A stretch of 64,000 nucleotides of DNA from Aquamicrobium sp. (lineage in GTDB: Bacteria; Pseudomonadota; Alphaproteobacteria; Rhizobiales; Rhizobiaceae): positions 439,823 through 503,822 of the forward strand of contig JAHHDT010000006.1 of NCBI GenBank assembly GCA_019739225.1. The letters are read 5' to 3'. This document shows positions 1-8,165 of this stretch, in pieces (position 1 is the first letter of the stretch; every line of letters begins with the position of its first letter). The notes under the pieces are model-generated. The model did no database searches. It saw nothing but the letters and a program-made list of their open reading frames with translations, and had not been told where the DNA came from. The translations under genes and the position numbers were made by a program.

Positions 1-649
1 CGACGAGCACGAGCGCTACATCCGCCGTTTCCTGGCCGAGGCTGAGCAGATAGCCGAGGCCGGCGCGCGCGCCCATCAGCTCGCCGATCACCGCGGCCGT
101 GACGGCGAGCGTGACACCGACCTTCATGCCGGCGAAAAGGAGCGGCAGCGACTGGGGAAGCTCTATGCGCCACAGGCGCTGGAATGCGTTCATCTTGAGG
201 ATGCGGGCAAGCGCGCCGTAGTTCGGATCGATCGAGCGCAGCGCGCTCAGCATGTTCGACAGAACCGGAAAGAAGCTGACGATGGCGACAAGCACGACCT
301 TCGGCGTCGCGCCGAGGCCGAGCCACAGCAGCAGCAGCGGCGCGATCGCGATCTTGGGCGCGGTCTGGATGAAGATGATCAGCGGGTTGAGGACCACTTC
401 CACCATCGGGAAACGCGTGAACAGGACCGCCGCGGCGACGCCCACCACCGTACCGATAACGAAACCGACGATGATCTCCATCACGGTTACCGGCACATGG
501 CCGAAAAGACCTGCCTGCGTGGTCAGGAACCAGAATTTCTCGGCCAGTTCCAGAGGCGAGGGAACCAGATAGGATGGCACGTCGAACAGCACGACCAGCC
601 CCCACCAGGCAAGGATGAAGCCTGCGAGCGACAGCAGCGTACGGATCAT
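1..649 (-). CDS. ABC transporter permease, NMT1/SsuC type (partial, 3' end outside window)
   Basis: Encodes the inner-membrane permease of an uptake ABC transporter of the nitrate/sulfonate/thiamine-precursor family. The 216 residues in the window start MIRTLLSLAGFILAWWGL, with a first membrane helix, and contain the EAA-type coupling loop near the end (ELPQSLPLLFAGMKVG). The reading frame runs off the left edge, so the C-terminus is missing. The ATG at 649 is preceded by a GAGGAA ribosome site. It is the last visible gene of a minus-strand operon of ATPase, permease, phosphorylase, binding protein and this permease. It resembles the permease at 2510-3262 (shared TAPKIA.APL region), so the two probably form a heterodimeric channel. 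The substrate cannot be read from the sequence. Confidence 0.9.
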   Translation of the reverse strand, partial: MIRTLLSLAGFILAWWGLVVLFDVPSYLVPSPLELAEKFWFLTTQAGLFGHVPVTVMEIIVGFVIGTVVGVAAAVLFTRFPMVEVVLNPLIIFIQTAPKIAIAPLLLLWLGLGATPKVVLVAIVSFFPVLSNMLSALRSIDPNYGALARILKMNAFQRLWRIELPQSLPLLFAGMKVGVTLAVTAAVIGELMGARAGLGYLLSLGQETADVALVLV

Positions 650-668
650 GACGTGTTCCTCAGAAAGA

Positions 669-690
669 GGACCCCGGCGAGCCGGGGTCC
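669..690 (-). terminator. GC-rich hairpin between binding-protein and permease genes
   Basis: GGACCCCGGC, a GA turn, then GCCGGGGTCC form a perfect 10-bp inverted repeat just after the binding-protein stop and before the permease start. There is no T-run, so it is more likely an mRNA-stabilising or attenuating stem than a full terminator. It would raise binding-protein output over the downstream permease. Confidence 0.6.
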
Positions 691-700
691 GGTTCGCGGA

Positions 701-1705
701 TCAGAGTTCGGACGGCTTTTCGACGACGAGGTCGGCAGCGTCGAACTTCTCGGGGATCGCCTCATATTCGAGGGCGGTGTCGATGGTCGTCTGCCAGGAT
801 TCGAGATTGCCGTAGCCAAAGCCGTTGGCTCTGGTGTCGTCGCTCTGCCACAGCGTCTTGACGAACACCTCGTTGATGATCTCGGTGACGATCTCTTCCT
901 GGCCGGCGAAGGTCGGCGAATATTCCTTGATCGCCATCGCGACCTCAGCGGCGACGTCACCTTCGACGATGTGCTTAAGCGCCTTGTCGAGGGCGGTGAT
1001 GAAGGCCTTCACCTGCTCGGTGTTGGAAGCGAGATAGCTTTCGGAGGTGACGAGCACGTTGCCCTTGGAAGGCAGGTAGTCGTCCGACGCGATCATGCCG
1101 ACATCGACGCCTTCGGCCTGCAGGGCGTAGTAGCGCAGCATGGAGAAGACGATGGCGTCGACCTGGTCGGACTTGAGCGCGTCGAGGATCGCGCCGGTGC
1201 CGACGATCTCGACGTTCACGTCGTCGATCGACTTGCCTGCCTGCGCCATCATCACCTGAAGCTGGATGTAGTTCGGGCTGCCGTAGCTGGTGACGGCGAC
1301 CTTCTTGCCTTCGAGGTCGGCGGGAGACTCGATGCCGCTAGACGTCTTGAAGAGCACGGCGCCGATGCCGCGCTGATAGGTCGAATGAACAACCTTGACC
1401 GGCAGGCCGTTGGCGCGGGCGGAAATCACCGCGTCGCCGTTGGGGAAGCCGAACTGGACGTTGCCGGCCGCGATGTTGTTGAGGATGTCGGCGGCGTTTG
1501 CATAAAGGAACTCGACCTCGAGGCCCGCTTCCTTGAAGTAGCCATAGTGGTCCGCGACGAACATCGGCAGGTAGTATGGCACTGCCGCGCCGTCGATCTG
1601 GATCGTCACCTTCTCCTGGGCCTGCGCGGCGCCGAGGCCGAGCGCAAGCCCGGCGGCGACGAGCGCGCCCCTTGCGAATGCGTTGATTGTCGAAAACAGT
1701 TTCAT
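701..1705 (-). CDS. ABC transporter substrate-binding protein, NMT1/THI5-like
   Basis: Periplasmic binding protein of 334 aa that delivers a small solute to the neighbouring permeases. The start at 1705 gives a clear signal peptide (MKLFSTINAFARGALVAAG, then ALGLGAAQAQ). The mature protein begins with the NMT1-family opening (VTIQIDGAAVPYYLPMFVAD.., then HYGYFKEAGLEVEF). That family binds thiamine pyrimidine precursors, riboflavin-like or sulfonate ligands in different members. The adjacent nucleoside phosphorylase and the TetR regulator hint at a nucleoside, nucleobase or pyrimidine precursor, but this is inference from context. A longer upstream extension of the frame exists but lacks a signal peptide and overlaps the phosphorylase, so it was rejected. 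Confidence 0.92.
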   Translation of the reverse strand: MKLFSTINAFARGALVAAGLALGLGAAQAQEKVTIQIDGAAVPYYLPMFVADHYGYFKEAGLEVEFLYANAADILNNIAAGNVQFGFPNGDAVISARANGLPVKVVHSTYQRGIGAVLFKTSSGIESPADLEGKKVAVTSYGSPNYIQLQVMMAQAGKSIDDVNVEIVGTGAILDALKSDQVDAIVFSMLRYYALQAEGVDVGMIASDDYLPSKGNVLVTSESYLASNTEQVKAFITALDKALKHIVEGDVAAEVAMAIKEYSPTFAGQEEIVTEIINEVFVKTLWQSDDTRANGFGYGNLESWQTTIDTALEYEAIPEKFDAADLVVEKPSEL

Positions 1706-1739
1706 TTCAATTCTCCTCTGGTCCTTTGCATTCAAGCTT

Positions 1740-2519
1740 CTATCGTCCGGCAACCGCGCGGGCGGCTGCCATTGCACCCAGACGCAGCAGGTCGCGCTGC
1801 GTCTTGTCGTAGTCTTCGAGCCAGCCGTCGCTGAGGCGGTGGGCATGGACGGCAAGCACCGCGCCCGCCCGCAGGCCCAGCGCATGGCCGGCAGCAAGCA
1901 CGATCTCGGCTTCCATCTCGATGCCTTCTGCGCCGCGCGCGGCGAGCTGGTCGAGGATCGCGGGCGTGCCGTCGCCATGGGGCCGATCCGGCCGTCCCTG
2001 CGCACGATAGTAGCCGTCAGCGGTCGCGCAGGTTCCGGAACGGCCGGGTAGGCCAAGCTCGCCCCGTGCGGCATCGAGGAGGGCCACGATGCTGGTGTCG
2101 GCCAGCACGCGTTCGCCGGGTTCTGCGTAGAAGGCTGCGACACCGCTGTTGCGCACCGCTTCGGCGGCGATGAGGAAGTCACCAAGTGCGAGATCCTGCG
2201 CGAGCGCGCCCATGCCACCGGTGCGGATCGCGACTTCGACGCCAAGTGCGGCAAGCTCGACCATGACGATCTCGGTGGACGCGCCGCCAATGCCGGTCGA
2301 ACAGATGCCGATCGCAACGCCGTCCAGCGTGCCGACGCCCATGCGGAACTCGCGGTTCTGGCCGACGATGCGGAAATCGTCGAGCACCTCGGCAGCCTTG
2401 TCGACGCGGCCGGGATCGCCAGGCAGCAGGAATGCCTTGGGCATGTTGTCGGGGCGCGGCAGATGCGGGGGCACGTCGCCCTTCCACGGCCAGATTGCGG
2501 AGCGCTCCTTCATCGCCAT
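1740..2519 (-). CDS. nucleoside phosphorylase (NP-I / uridine phosphorylase family)
   Basis: Predicted cytoplasmic phosphorylase of 259 aa that would split a nucleoside with phosphate into base and ribose 1-phosphate. The N-terminal LPGDPGRVDKAAEVLDDF block is the phosphate-binding signature of the uridine/purine phosphorylase family. The nucleoside-site glutamates sit in EGIEMEAEIVLAAGHA. The start at 2519 overlaps the upstream permease stop by 10 bases, so translation is coupled. A phosphorylase inside an ABC operon suggests that the imported solute, or a product of it, carries an N-glycosidic bond. Length is close to the family norm (about 250 aa). It could equally act on a modified or thiamine-like pyrimidine nucleoside. 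Confidence 0.87.
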   Translation of the reverse strand: MAMKERSAIWPWKGDVPPHLPRPDNMPKAFLLPGDPGRVDKAAEVLDDFRIVGQNREFRMGVGTLDGVAIGICSTGIGGASTEIVMVELAALGVEVAIRTGGMGALAQDLALGDFLIAAEAVRNSGVAAFYAEPGERVLADTSIVALLDAARGELGLPGRSGTCATADGYYRAQGRPDRPHGDGTPAILDQLAARGAEGIEMEAEIVLAAGHALGLRAGAVLAVHAHRLSDGWLEDYDKTQRDLLRLGAMAAARAVAGR

Positions 2520-3262
2520 GACAGCAGCCACTTCTCGGTGAGCGCGAGCGCCTGATAGACGGCAATGCCGAGCAGCGAGGTGACGAGCACCATCGCGAAG
2601 AGCAACGGCGTCTTGTAGGTGGTGCCGGCGAAGACCATAAGGTAGCCGAGGCCGGTGCCGCCCGAGAGCCATTCTGCGAGGATCGCGCCGATGGTCGCCT
2701 GCACCGCCGCGACCTTCAGCCCGGCGAAGATTTCCGGCACGGCTGCGGGCAGCTCCACGCGCAGCAGCTTGTCGCGCGGCGAGAGCTTGAGGATGGCGCA
2801 CAGCGCATGAAGGTTCGCCGGGACCGAGCGCAGGCCGAGCATGGTGCCGACCATGACCGGGAAGAACACCAGCGACACGGTCAATACGATCTTGGAGGTG
2901 AGGCCAAGGCCGAACCAAAGGATGAAGAGCGGTGCGAGCGCGATCTTAGGCGCGGTCTGAAAGAAGAAGAGGTAGGGTCCGACGACCCGCTCCACACGCG
3001 GCCATTTGCCAAGCGCGAAACCGAGCGCGAAGCCGGCCGCCGAGCCGATGGCGAAGCCGGCGACGATGATGCCGACCGTGTGCGCGAGATGCGGCCAGAT
3101 GGTGCCGCTGGCAAACAACCGCACCAGCTCCCCGAACACCGCATCCGGCGGTGGCAGCACGAAGCGCGGCACGTTGAACAGCTCGACGTAACCCCACCAC
3201 GCGGCGATCAGCAGCAGCGGGGTCGCGACCGTGAAGATGCGTCGCAGCGCCGTGTCGTTCAC
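2510..3262 (-). CDS. ABC transporter permease, NMT1/SsuC type
   Basis: Inner-membrane permease of 250 aa with about six hydrophobic segments and the EAA coupling loop (ELPAAVPEIFAGLKVAAV). The chosen start is GTG at 3262. It overlaps the ATPase stop codon as GTGA and has AAAGGAAC as ribosome site, giving MNDTALRRIFTVATPLLLIA. It pairs with the second permease at 1-649, and the operon's ATPase at 3259-4059 would energise both. Two distinct permeases in one NMT1-type system are less common than a homodimer. Confidence 0.9.
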   Translation of the reverse strand: MNDTALRRIFTVATPLLLIAAWWGYVELFNVPRFVLPPPDAVFGELVRLFASGTIWPHLAHTVGIIVAGFAIGSAAGFALGFALGKWPRVERVVGPYLFFFQTAPKIALAPLFILWFGLGLTSKIVLTVSLVFFPVMVGTMLGLRSVPANLHALCAILKLSPRDKLLRVELPAAVPEIFAGLKVAAVQATIGAILAEWLSGGTGLGYLMVFAGTTYKTPLLFAMVLVTSLLGIAVYQALALTEKWLLSWR

Positions 3263-4059
3263 CGCAGTTCCTTTCGCAGCGTCGAAAGCCACTGGTAGAA
3301 GCGCGGATCGTCCTTGATCGCCTCCGAGCGCTGCGGCCCGAGATCGAGGTGGTGAATGGCGCTGATGCGGCCGGGCCGCGCCGACATCACGGCCACGCGG
3401 TCGGAGAGATAGGCCGCTTCCTCGATCGAATGCGTGACGAAGACGATGGTCGAGCCGGTCTCGGCCTTGATGCGCAGCAGTTCGTCGTTCATGCGGTCGC
3501 GCGTCAGCAGGTCGAGTGCGCCGAAGGGCTCGTCCATCAGCACGATGCGCGGGCTGTAGACGAGCGCGCGGGCGATCGCGGCACGCTGCCGCATGCCGCC
3601 CGAAAGCTCCTTCGGCAGCGACTTTTCGAAAGCGCCGAGGCCCACCAGCGCGAGCATGGCGCGGGCGCGCTCATTGGCCTCTGCGCGCGGCGTGCGGAAG
3701 ACGTCGAGGGGGAAGCGCACATTGTCGAGGATCGACAGCCAGGGCAGCAGCACCGGCTCCTGGAAAACGAATCCGACATCGGAGCCGGCGGTCGGGGGTC
3801 CGTCGCGCCAGGTCAACGTGCCGCCGGTCAGCGGCTCAAGGCCGGAGAGGATGCGAAGGAGCGTCGACTTGCCGCAACCCGAGGGGCCGATGAGGCTGAG
3901 AAATTCGCCTTCGCGGATGTCGAGCGTCGTTGGTGCCAGCGCTTCGACGCTGTCGCCATGGCGCGAACGGTAGATCTTCGTCACAGCCTGCGCGCTGACG
4001 AGAACCGGAAGGCTGCTGGTCTTTTCCGCGGGTTTCAATTTTTCGACTTTATGCCCCAT
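3259..4059 (-). CDS. ABC transporter ATP-binding protein, SsuB/TauB type
   Basis: ATPase subunit of 266 aa for the NMT1-type importer. Walker A is GPSGCGKST at about residues 58-66, the signature is LSGGMRQR at 152-159, Walker B is IVLMDEP at 172-178, and the switch histidine is in FVTHSIEEA. The start at 4059 (MGHKVEKL) is the last ATG before the conserved fold; a longer frame upstream to 4290 runs through the divergent promoter region and was rejected. It is the first gene of the operon and is divergent from the TetR gene at 4345, so the 285 bases between them hold both promoters. Confidence 0.92.
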   Translation of the reverse strand: MGHKVEKLKPAEKTSSLPVLVSAQAVTKIYRSRHGDSVEALAPTTLDIREGEFLSLIGPSGCGKSTLLRILSGLEPLTGGTLTWRDGPPTAGSDVGFVFQEPVLLPWLSILDNVRFPLDVFRTPRAEANERARAMLALVGLGAFEKSLPKELSGGMRQRAAIARALVYSPRIVLMDEPFGALDLLTRDRMNDELLRIKAETGSTIVFVTHSIEEAAYLSDRVAVMSARPGRISAIHHLDLGPQRSEAIKDDPRFYQWLSTLRKELR

Positions 4060-4283
4060 TGTCTCAATTATGCGACGATGCTTGCAAAATTGAACTGCCG
4101 CGTCAAATGCGTTTGCGCAGGTCCATTCACATTTTTGTCGCGATGCAGAGCCGCATAAGCCGCGGAAATTCTGGCTTTTGCACGCCTCGCGCGAAGCGCG
4201 GTGCGACGGTGAGGCGGATTCTGCAAATCGAATCAAGCGAATCGTTGGCGGCCGCTCGCAATCACAGCGCGCATGCGACCCCG

Positions 4284-4311
4284 TTGACATTCGATAGCTT
4301 GGTCATATGAT
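4284..4311 (+). promoter_or_regulatory. sigma70-type promoter of the tetR-TRAP operon
   Basis: TTGACA at 4284-4289 and TATGAT at 4306-4311 are separated by 16 bases, a near-consensus housekeeping promoter reading toward the TetR gene at 4345. The -10 element lies inside the palindrome at 4300-4326, so repressor binding would block it. The rest of the 4060-4344 intergenic region must also hold the promoter of the minus-strand ABC operon, but no equally good match was seen there. Confidence 0.6.
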
Positions 4312-4326
4312 TTAATCAATTGACCA
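4300..4326. promoter_or_regulatory. palindromic operator, probable TetR binding site
   Basis: TGGTCA and TGACCA flank a partly symmetric AT-rich centre (TGATTTAATCA); 11 of 13 positions per half-site match the other half. The palindrome covers the -10 box of the promoter reading into the TetR-family gene. Its position in the divergent region between the ABC operon and tetR suggests auto-repression and possibly control of both directions. The repressor assignment is inference from proximity. Confidence 0.6.
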
Positions 4327-4344
4327 GTCTCTCTGGGAGGAGAA

Positions 4345-5052
4345 ATGCTGCAGCCCGCTGCCAATGCGGAGCGCCGCGATGCCGCGGACGCAATCCTCGA
4401 CGCCGCGGAAGCGGTGTTTGCGGATCACGGCTTCGCCGCGGCCACCACGCGGGCCATCGCGGATCTCGCCAAGGTCAACCTGGCGCTGATCCACTATTAT
4501 TTCCGGACCAAGGAGCAGCTTTTCGAGGCGGTCTTCGTGCGTCGCTCGGACGAGATTAATGATCGTCGACGGGTAATTCTCGCGGAACTCTTCTCCCGAG
4601 ATTCAGCGCCGGCACTGGAGCAGATTCTGGTTGCGCTGCTGCGCCCGACCATCGAGGTCGGCCGCATGTCGAACGGCGGCGGCTTCCACTATGCGCGCAT
4701 GGTGGTCAACGTGGCCAGCGGGCATGATGAACGCTCCACCCGCCTGACCGGCATGCAGTACAACGGTATCGCGCGCGAGTTCATCGATGCGATCCAGAAG
4801 GTCATGCCGGGCATCTCGCGCGAGATGGCGGTGTGGTCCTACATGCACGCCATCAACATCGCGATGCCGCTGATGGCGCGCAACCACCGCGCCGCAGTGC
4901 TTTCCGACGGACTTTGCCGCGACGACGATCTCGATGCGGTGATCGACAACGCCGTCACATTCATCGCCGCCGGCATTCGCGCGCTGGCGATATCGCATGC
5001 CGTGGACGAGGCCGGCAGGCTCCGTTCCGGAAACAACAGCATGCCCGCCTGA
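4345..5052 (+). CDS. TetR/AcrR family transcriptional regulator
   Basis: DNA-binding repressor of 235 aa. The helix-turn-helix lies at about residues 33-56 (TTRAIADLAKVNLALIHYYF), followed by the typical FRTKEQLFEAVF. The C-terminal two thirds is an all-helical ligand and dimer domain. GGGAGGAG lies just before the ATG. It starts a plus-strand run of genes (24 bases to the TRAP binding protein) and is divergent from the ABC operon. It probably senses the solute, or a metabolite of it, handled by one of the two operons. The ligand cannot be told from the sequence. Confidence 0.9.
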   Translation: MLQPAANAERRDAADAILDAAEAVFADHGFAAATTRAIADLAKVNLALIHYYFRTKEQLFEAVFVRRSDEINDRRRVILAELFSRDSAPALEQILVALLRPTIEVGRMSNGGGFHYARMVVNVASGHDERSTRLTGMQYNGIAREFIDAIQKVMPGISREMAVWSYMHAINIAMPLMARNHRAAVLSDGLCRDDDLDAVIDNAVTFIAAGIRALAISHAVDEAGRLRSGNNSMPA

Positions 5053-5076
5053 AGGGCCTGCAAACCAGGAGGAAAC

Positions 5077-6144
5077 ATGAACACTCATCTGCGTCGCGCC
5101 TTTTTGGCCGCAACTTTCCTTGCTTCGACCGGCGTCTCCGCCCAAGCCCAGCAGGAGATCAGCGTTACGCTGGTCAACGGTCATCCGCCGGTCTTCCTGT
5201 GGGTCAAGCACCTGACCGAGACCTACATCCCCACCGTCAACAAGGCGCTGGAAGGCTCCGGCTACACGATCGCGTGGAGCGAGGCCTATGGCGGTACGCT
5301 GGCGGCCGTCGGCGGCGAGCTTGAAGCGCTTGAGGACGGGCTTGCCGAAGTCGGCGTGGTGCCGACGGTCTTCGAGCCAACCGCTTTGCCCCTTCAGAAC
5401 GTCTCCTATTTCACACCGTTCAGCACGCCGGACCCGCGCCTGGTGCTGGAAACGGTCAATGTGCTGCATGAGAGCGTGCCGGGCATGGTCGACAGCTGGG
5501 AGCGCTACGACGTCGAATATCTCGGCGGCGGATTCGCGCTCGACAACTACCTGCTGATGACCAACTTCCCGGTCGAGTCGATCGACGACCTCAGCGGTCG
5601 CCGCATCGCCGCGCCCGGGCCGGCGGTCAACTGGCTGGAAGGCACCGGCGCCGTGGGCGTGGCGGGCAACCTCACCACCTACTACAACGACATCCAGACC
5701 GGCGTGTTCGACGGCGTGATCGTGTTCCCGACGGCGGCGGCTCCGGCCAAGCTGCAGGAGGTGGCGCCGCACATCACCATCACCGACTTCGGTGCGCAGT
5801 ATGCCGGCTCGGTCGTGGCCAACAAGCCATGGTTCGACGAGCAGCCGGAGGCCGTGCAGGCGGCGCTGCGCGAAGGCGCGAAAGCCTACACCGAAGCCTA
5901 TCTGCAGGAACAGAACAGCCGCGTCGAGGCGGCCCTTGCCGGCATGCAGGAAAACGGCGGCACGCTGACCACGCTCTCCGACGAGGAGAAGGCCCGCTGG
6001 GCAGCGGCGCTGCCGCAGATCGCCGACACCTGGGCCAAGGCAGCCGAGGCTGACAACCTGCCGGCGTCGGAAGTGCTGGACGCCTATATAGGCGCGCTCA
6101 AGGAAGCCGGCGCACCGCTGCCGCGCGACTGGTCGCAACGCTAG
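5077..6144 (+). CDS. TRAP transporter substrate-binding protein, DctP family
   Basis: Periplasmic solute receptor of 355 aa for a sodium-coupled TRAP transporter. A signal peptide spans about residues 1-25 (hydrophobic run ending SAQAQQ). The DctP fold includes the canonical region around DDLSGRRIAAPGPAVNWLEG, where a conserved Arg usually binds a carboxylate. The ribosome site AGGAGGAAA is strong. DctQ and DctM genes follow after two hairpins. With the enzymes downstream, the ligand is expected to be an organic acid, but its identity is open. Confidence 0.92.
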   Translation: MNTHLRRAFLAATFLASTGVSAQAQQEISVTLVNGHPPVFLWVKHLTETYIPTVNKALEGSGYTIAWSEAYGGTLAAVGGELEALEDGLAEVGVVPTVFEPTALPLQNVSYFTPFSTPDPRLVLETVNVLHESVPGMVDSWERYDVEYLGGGFALDNYLLMTNFPVESIDDLSGRRIAAPGPAVNWLEGTGAVGVAGNLTTYYNDIQTGVFDGVIVFPTAAAPAKLQEVAPHITITDFGAQYAGSVVANKPWFDEQPEAVQAALREGAKAYTEAYLQEQNSRVEAALAGMQENGGTLTTLSDEEKARWAAALPQIADTWAKAAEADNLPASEVLDAYIGALKEAGAPLPRDWSQR

Positions 6145-6158
6145 GTCGCACTGAGAGA

Positions 6159-6215
6159 AGCCTTCTCGACGAAGGCTACTCCTTGTCTGTTGCCTGCCGG
6201 GACTGTCCCGGCAGG
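6159..6215 (+). terminator. two tandem hairpins between dctP-like and dctQ-like genes
   Basis: AGCCTTC/GAAGGCT (6159-6177) is followed by a perfect 10-bp stem CCTGCCGGGA/TCCCGGCAGG with a CTG loop (6193-6215). There is no T-run. Placed right after the binding-protein gene, they probably protect that part of the mRNA or attenuate read-through to the membrane subunits. Confidence 0.6.
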
Positions 6216-6255
6216 TCTCCGCTGATCATTTCAAACCCGTTCGACAGGTGAAGAC

Positions 6256-6831
6256 ATGCTTCCCGCAACGCTCGGCGAACTGCGAACCGGCTACCGTCCG
6301 GTCGACCTGGCAGCGAGGCTGCTCGACCGGCTGACGGTGGCGGTGAGCGTCGTCGGTACGCTGGGCATCCTCGCCATCATGGTGCTGATCGCCTGCGACG
6401 TCATCGGCCGCGGCATGTTCGGCAGACCGATCATGGGTGTGCCGGAGATCATCTCGATGTCCATCCTGGGCATCGTCTTCCTGCAGCTCGCCAACACGCT
6501 GGCGCGCGGAAAGCTGACGCGGGCCGATGCGCTCATCAACCAGCTTGCGCGCCGCGCGCCGCGTGTCGGCCTGTTCGTCGACGCTGTGATGCACGCGGCC
6601 GGCGCATTGCTGACCGGCGTGCTTGTCACCGCCTTCTACCCGCTGTTCCTGCGCAGCTATGGCCGCAACGAGACCGTCGGCACCGTCGGGCAGTTCATCG
6701 CGCCGATCTGGCCGGTCCATTTCATCGTGCTGGCCGGCGCAACCGTGCTGTGCGCGGTGTTCGTAATGCGTGCGGTGGCACTCTTCATCCTGGCGTTTCA
6801 GTCTGCGGCCCACGAAAGGAGCGAGCCATGA
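6256..6831 (+). CDS. TRAP transporter small membrane subunit, DctQ family
   Basis: Small permease subunit of 191 aa with four predicted membrane helices, for example TLGILAIMVLIACDVIGRGM and ISMSILGIVFLQLANTLA. The conserved DVIGRGMFGRPIMGVPEI stretch follows the first helix, as in DctQ proteins. It pairs with the DctM subunit; the stop overlaps the DctM start as ATGA, so the two are translationally coupled. It is a member of the TetR-TRAP-cyclase-BKACE-SMP30 operon. Confidence 0.9.
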   Translation: MLPATLGELRTGYRPVDLAARLLDRLTVAVSVVGTLGILAIMVLIACDVIGRGMFGRPIMGVPEIISMSILGIVFLQLANTLARGKLTRADALINQLARRAPRVGLFVDAVMHAAGALLTGVLVTAFYPLFLRSYGRNETVGTVGQFIAPIWPVHFIVLAGATVLCAVFVMRAVALFILAFQSAAHERSEP

Positions 6832-8147
6832 GCGGCGTCGAGATCGGTCTCGCCTCGCTCGCGGCGATCCTCGTCCTGATCTATTCGGGTCTGCACGTTG
6901 CGATCTCGCTCGCGCTCGTCAGCTTCGTGGGTATCTGGCTGCTGCGCGACAATGCCGACCAGGCGGCACGCATCCTGTCGCTGGCGGCACGCGAGAGCAT
7001 TTCGAGCTATCTGTTCGGCGTCGTGCCGCTGTTCGTGCTGATGGGGCTGGTGGTGAGCCGCGCCGGCATCGGTCGCGATACGTTCGATGTCGCCAACCGC
7101 CTGTTCCACAAGGTGCGCGGCGGTCTCGGCATGGCGACAGTCGGCGCCAACGCCATCTTCGCCGCCATCACCGGAATTTCCATCGCGTCGGCCGCCGTCT
7201 TCACCAAAGTCGCCGTGCCCGAGATGATACGGATCGGCTACACCGCGCGCTTCGCCACAGGCATCGTTGCCGGCAGCTCTGTGCTGGGCATGCTGATCCC
7301 GCCGAGCCTGCTGCTGATCCTCTACGGTATAATCGCCGAACAGTCCGTCGGCTCACTCTTTCTGGCCGGCATCGGGCCGGGCGTCCTGCTGGCGCTCGCC
7401 TACTGCGTCGGCATCTGGGCGATGGTGCGCTTCTGGAAAGGCTTCACCGGGACGCCGAACGAACTGACGGCCGAGATGCCCGAAGAGCAGTCGTCGGTTG
7501 CCTCGGATACCGTTTCCAAGCTGATGCCGATCCTCCTGCTCGTGGCGCTGGTTCTCGGCGGCATCTATGGCGGTCTGTTCACCCCCACCGAGGCCGGCGC
7601 CATCGGCGCGCTGGGGGCGATCCTGATCGCGGCTGCCAAGCGGCGCATCGGTGCGCGCACCTTGTGGGACGTCTCGCTCGAGACCGGCCACATCACCGCG
7701 TCGATCTGCTTCCTGATCATCGCGGCCACCATGTACAGCCGCATGCTGGCGCTGTCCGGCCTGCCCGCCTTCCTGACGGAATGGGTGATCGCGCTGGATA
7801 TCGGCGTTTACGGTTTCATCGCGCTGTTCGTGCTGGTGCTGATCGTACTCGGCACGATCCTCGATTCCTCCTCGATCATGCTGATCACGCTGCCCCTGGT
7901 CCTGCCGGTCGCCACTTCGATGGGGATCGACCTGATCTGGTTCGGCCTGATCACTGTGCTGGCGGTCGAGATCGGATTGCTGACGCCGCCGATGGGGCTC
8001 TCCGTCTACGTCATCAAGAGCACGCTCGACGATCCGTCGATCGGGCTCAACGACATCTTCGCCGGCGCGGCTCCGTTCGCGCTTATCATGCTGCTCGTCT
8101 TGCTTGCCGTGGTCGCCTTCCCCTGGATCGCGACGGGCATTCTCTAA
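6828..8147 (+). CDS. TRAP transporter large membrane subunit, DctM family
   Basis: Translocation subunit of 439 aa with 11-12 hydrophobic segments and the usual glycine-rich hairpin motifs (IPPSLLLILYGIIAEQS, GLFTPTEAGAIGALGAIL, TPPMGLSVYVI). The start at 6828 overlaps the DctQ stop and has AAAGGAG upstream; an in-frame extension to 6750 would overlap DctQ heavily and was rejected. It uses the sodium gradient to move the solute delivered by the DctP protein at 5077-6144. Confidence 0.92.
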   Translation: MSGVEIGLASLAAILVLIYSGLHVAISLALVSFVGIWLLRDNADQAARILSLAARESISSYLFGVVPLFVLMGLVVSRAGIGRDTFDVANRLFHKVRGGLGMATVGANAIFAAITGISIASAAVFTKVAVPEMIRIGYTARFATGIVAGSSVLGMLIPPSLLLILYGIIAEQSVGSLFLAGIGPGVLLALAYCVGIWAMVRFWKGFTGTPNELTAEMPEEQSSVASDTVSKLMPILLLVALVLGGIYGGLFTPTEAGAIGALGAILIAAAKRRIGARTLWDVSLETGHITASICFLIIAATMYSRMLALSGLPAFLTEWVIALDIGVYGFIALFVLVLIVLGTILDSSSIMLITLPLVLPVATSMGIDLIWFGLITVLAVEIGLLTPPMGLSVYVIKSTLDDPSIGLNDIFAGAAPFALIMLLVLLAVVAFPWIATGIL

Positions 8148-8165
8148 CCCCGCAAGGACTGAAAA

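Noticed and set aside
497-1834. Long plus-strand open frame opposite the NMT1-type binding protein
   Set aside because: It is antisense to a clear signal-peptide protein, has no ribosome site or recognisable domain, and its composition (Asp/Arg/Gly-rich) is typical of a frame opposite a high-GC gene.
4603-6138. 511-codon minus-strand frame opposite tetR and the TRAP receptor
   Set aside because: It runs antisense through two well-supported genes and carries no motif.
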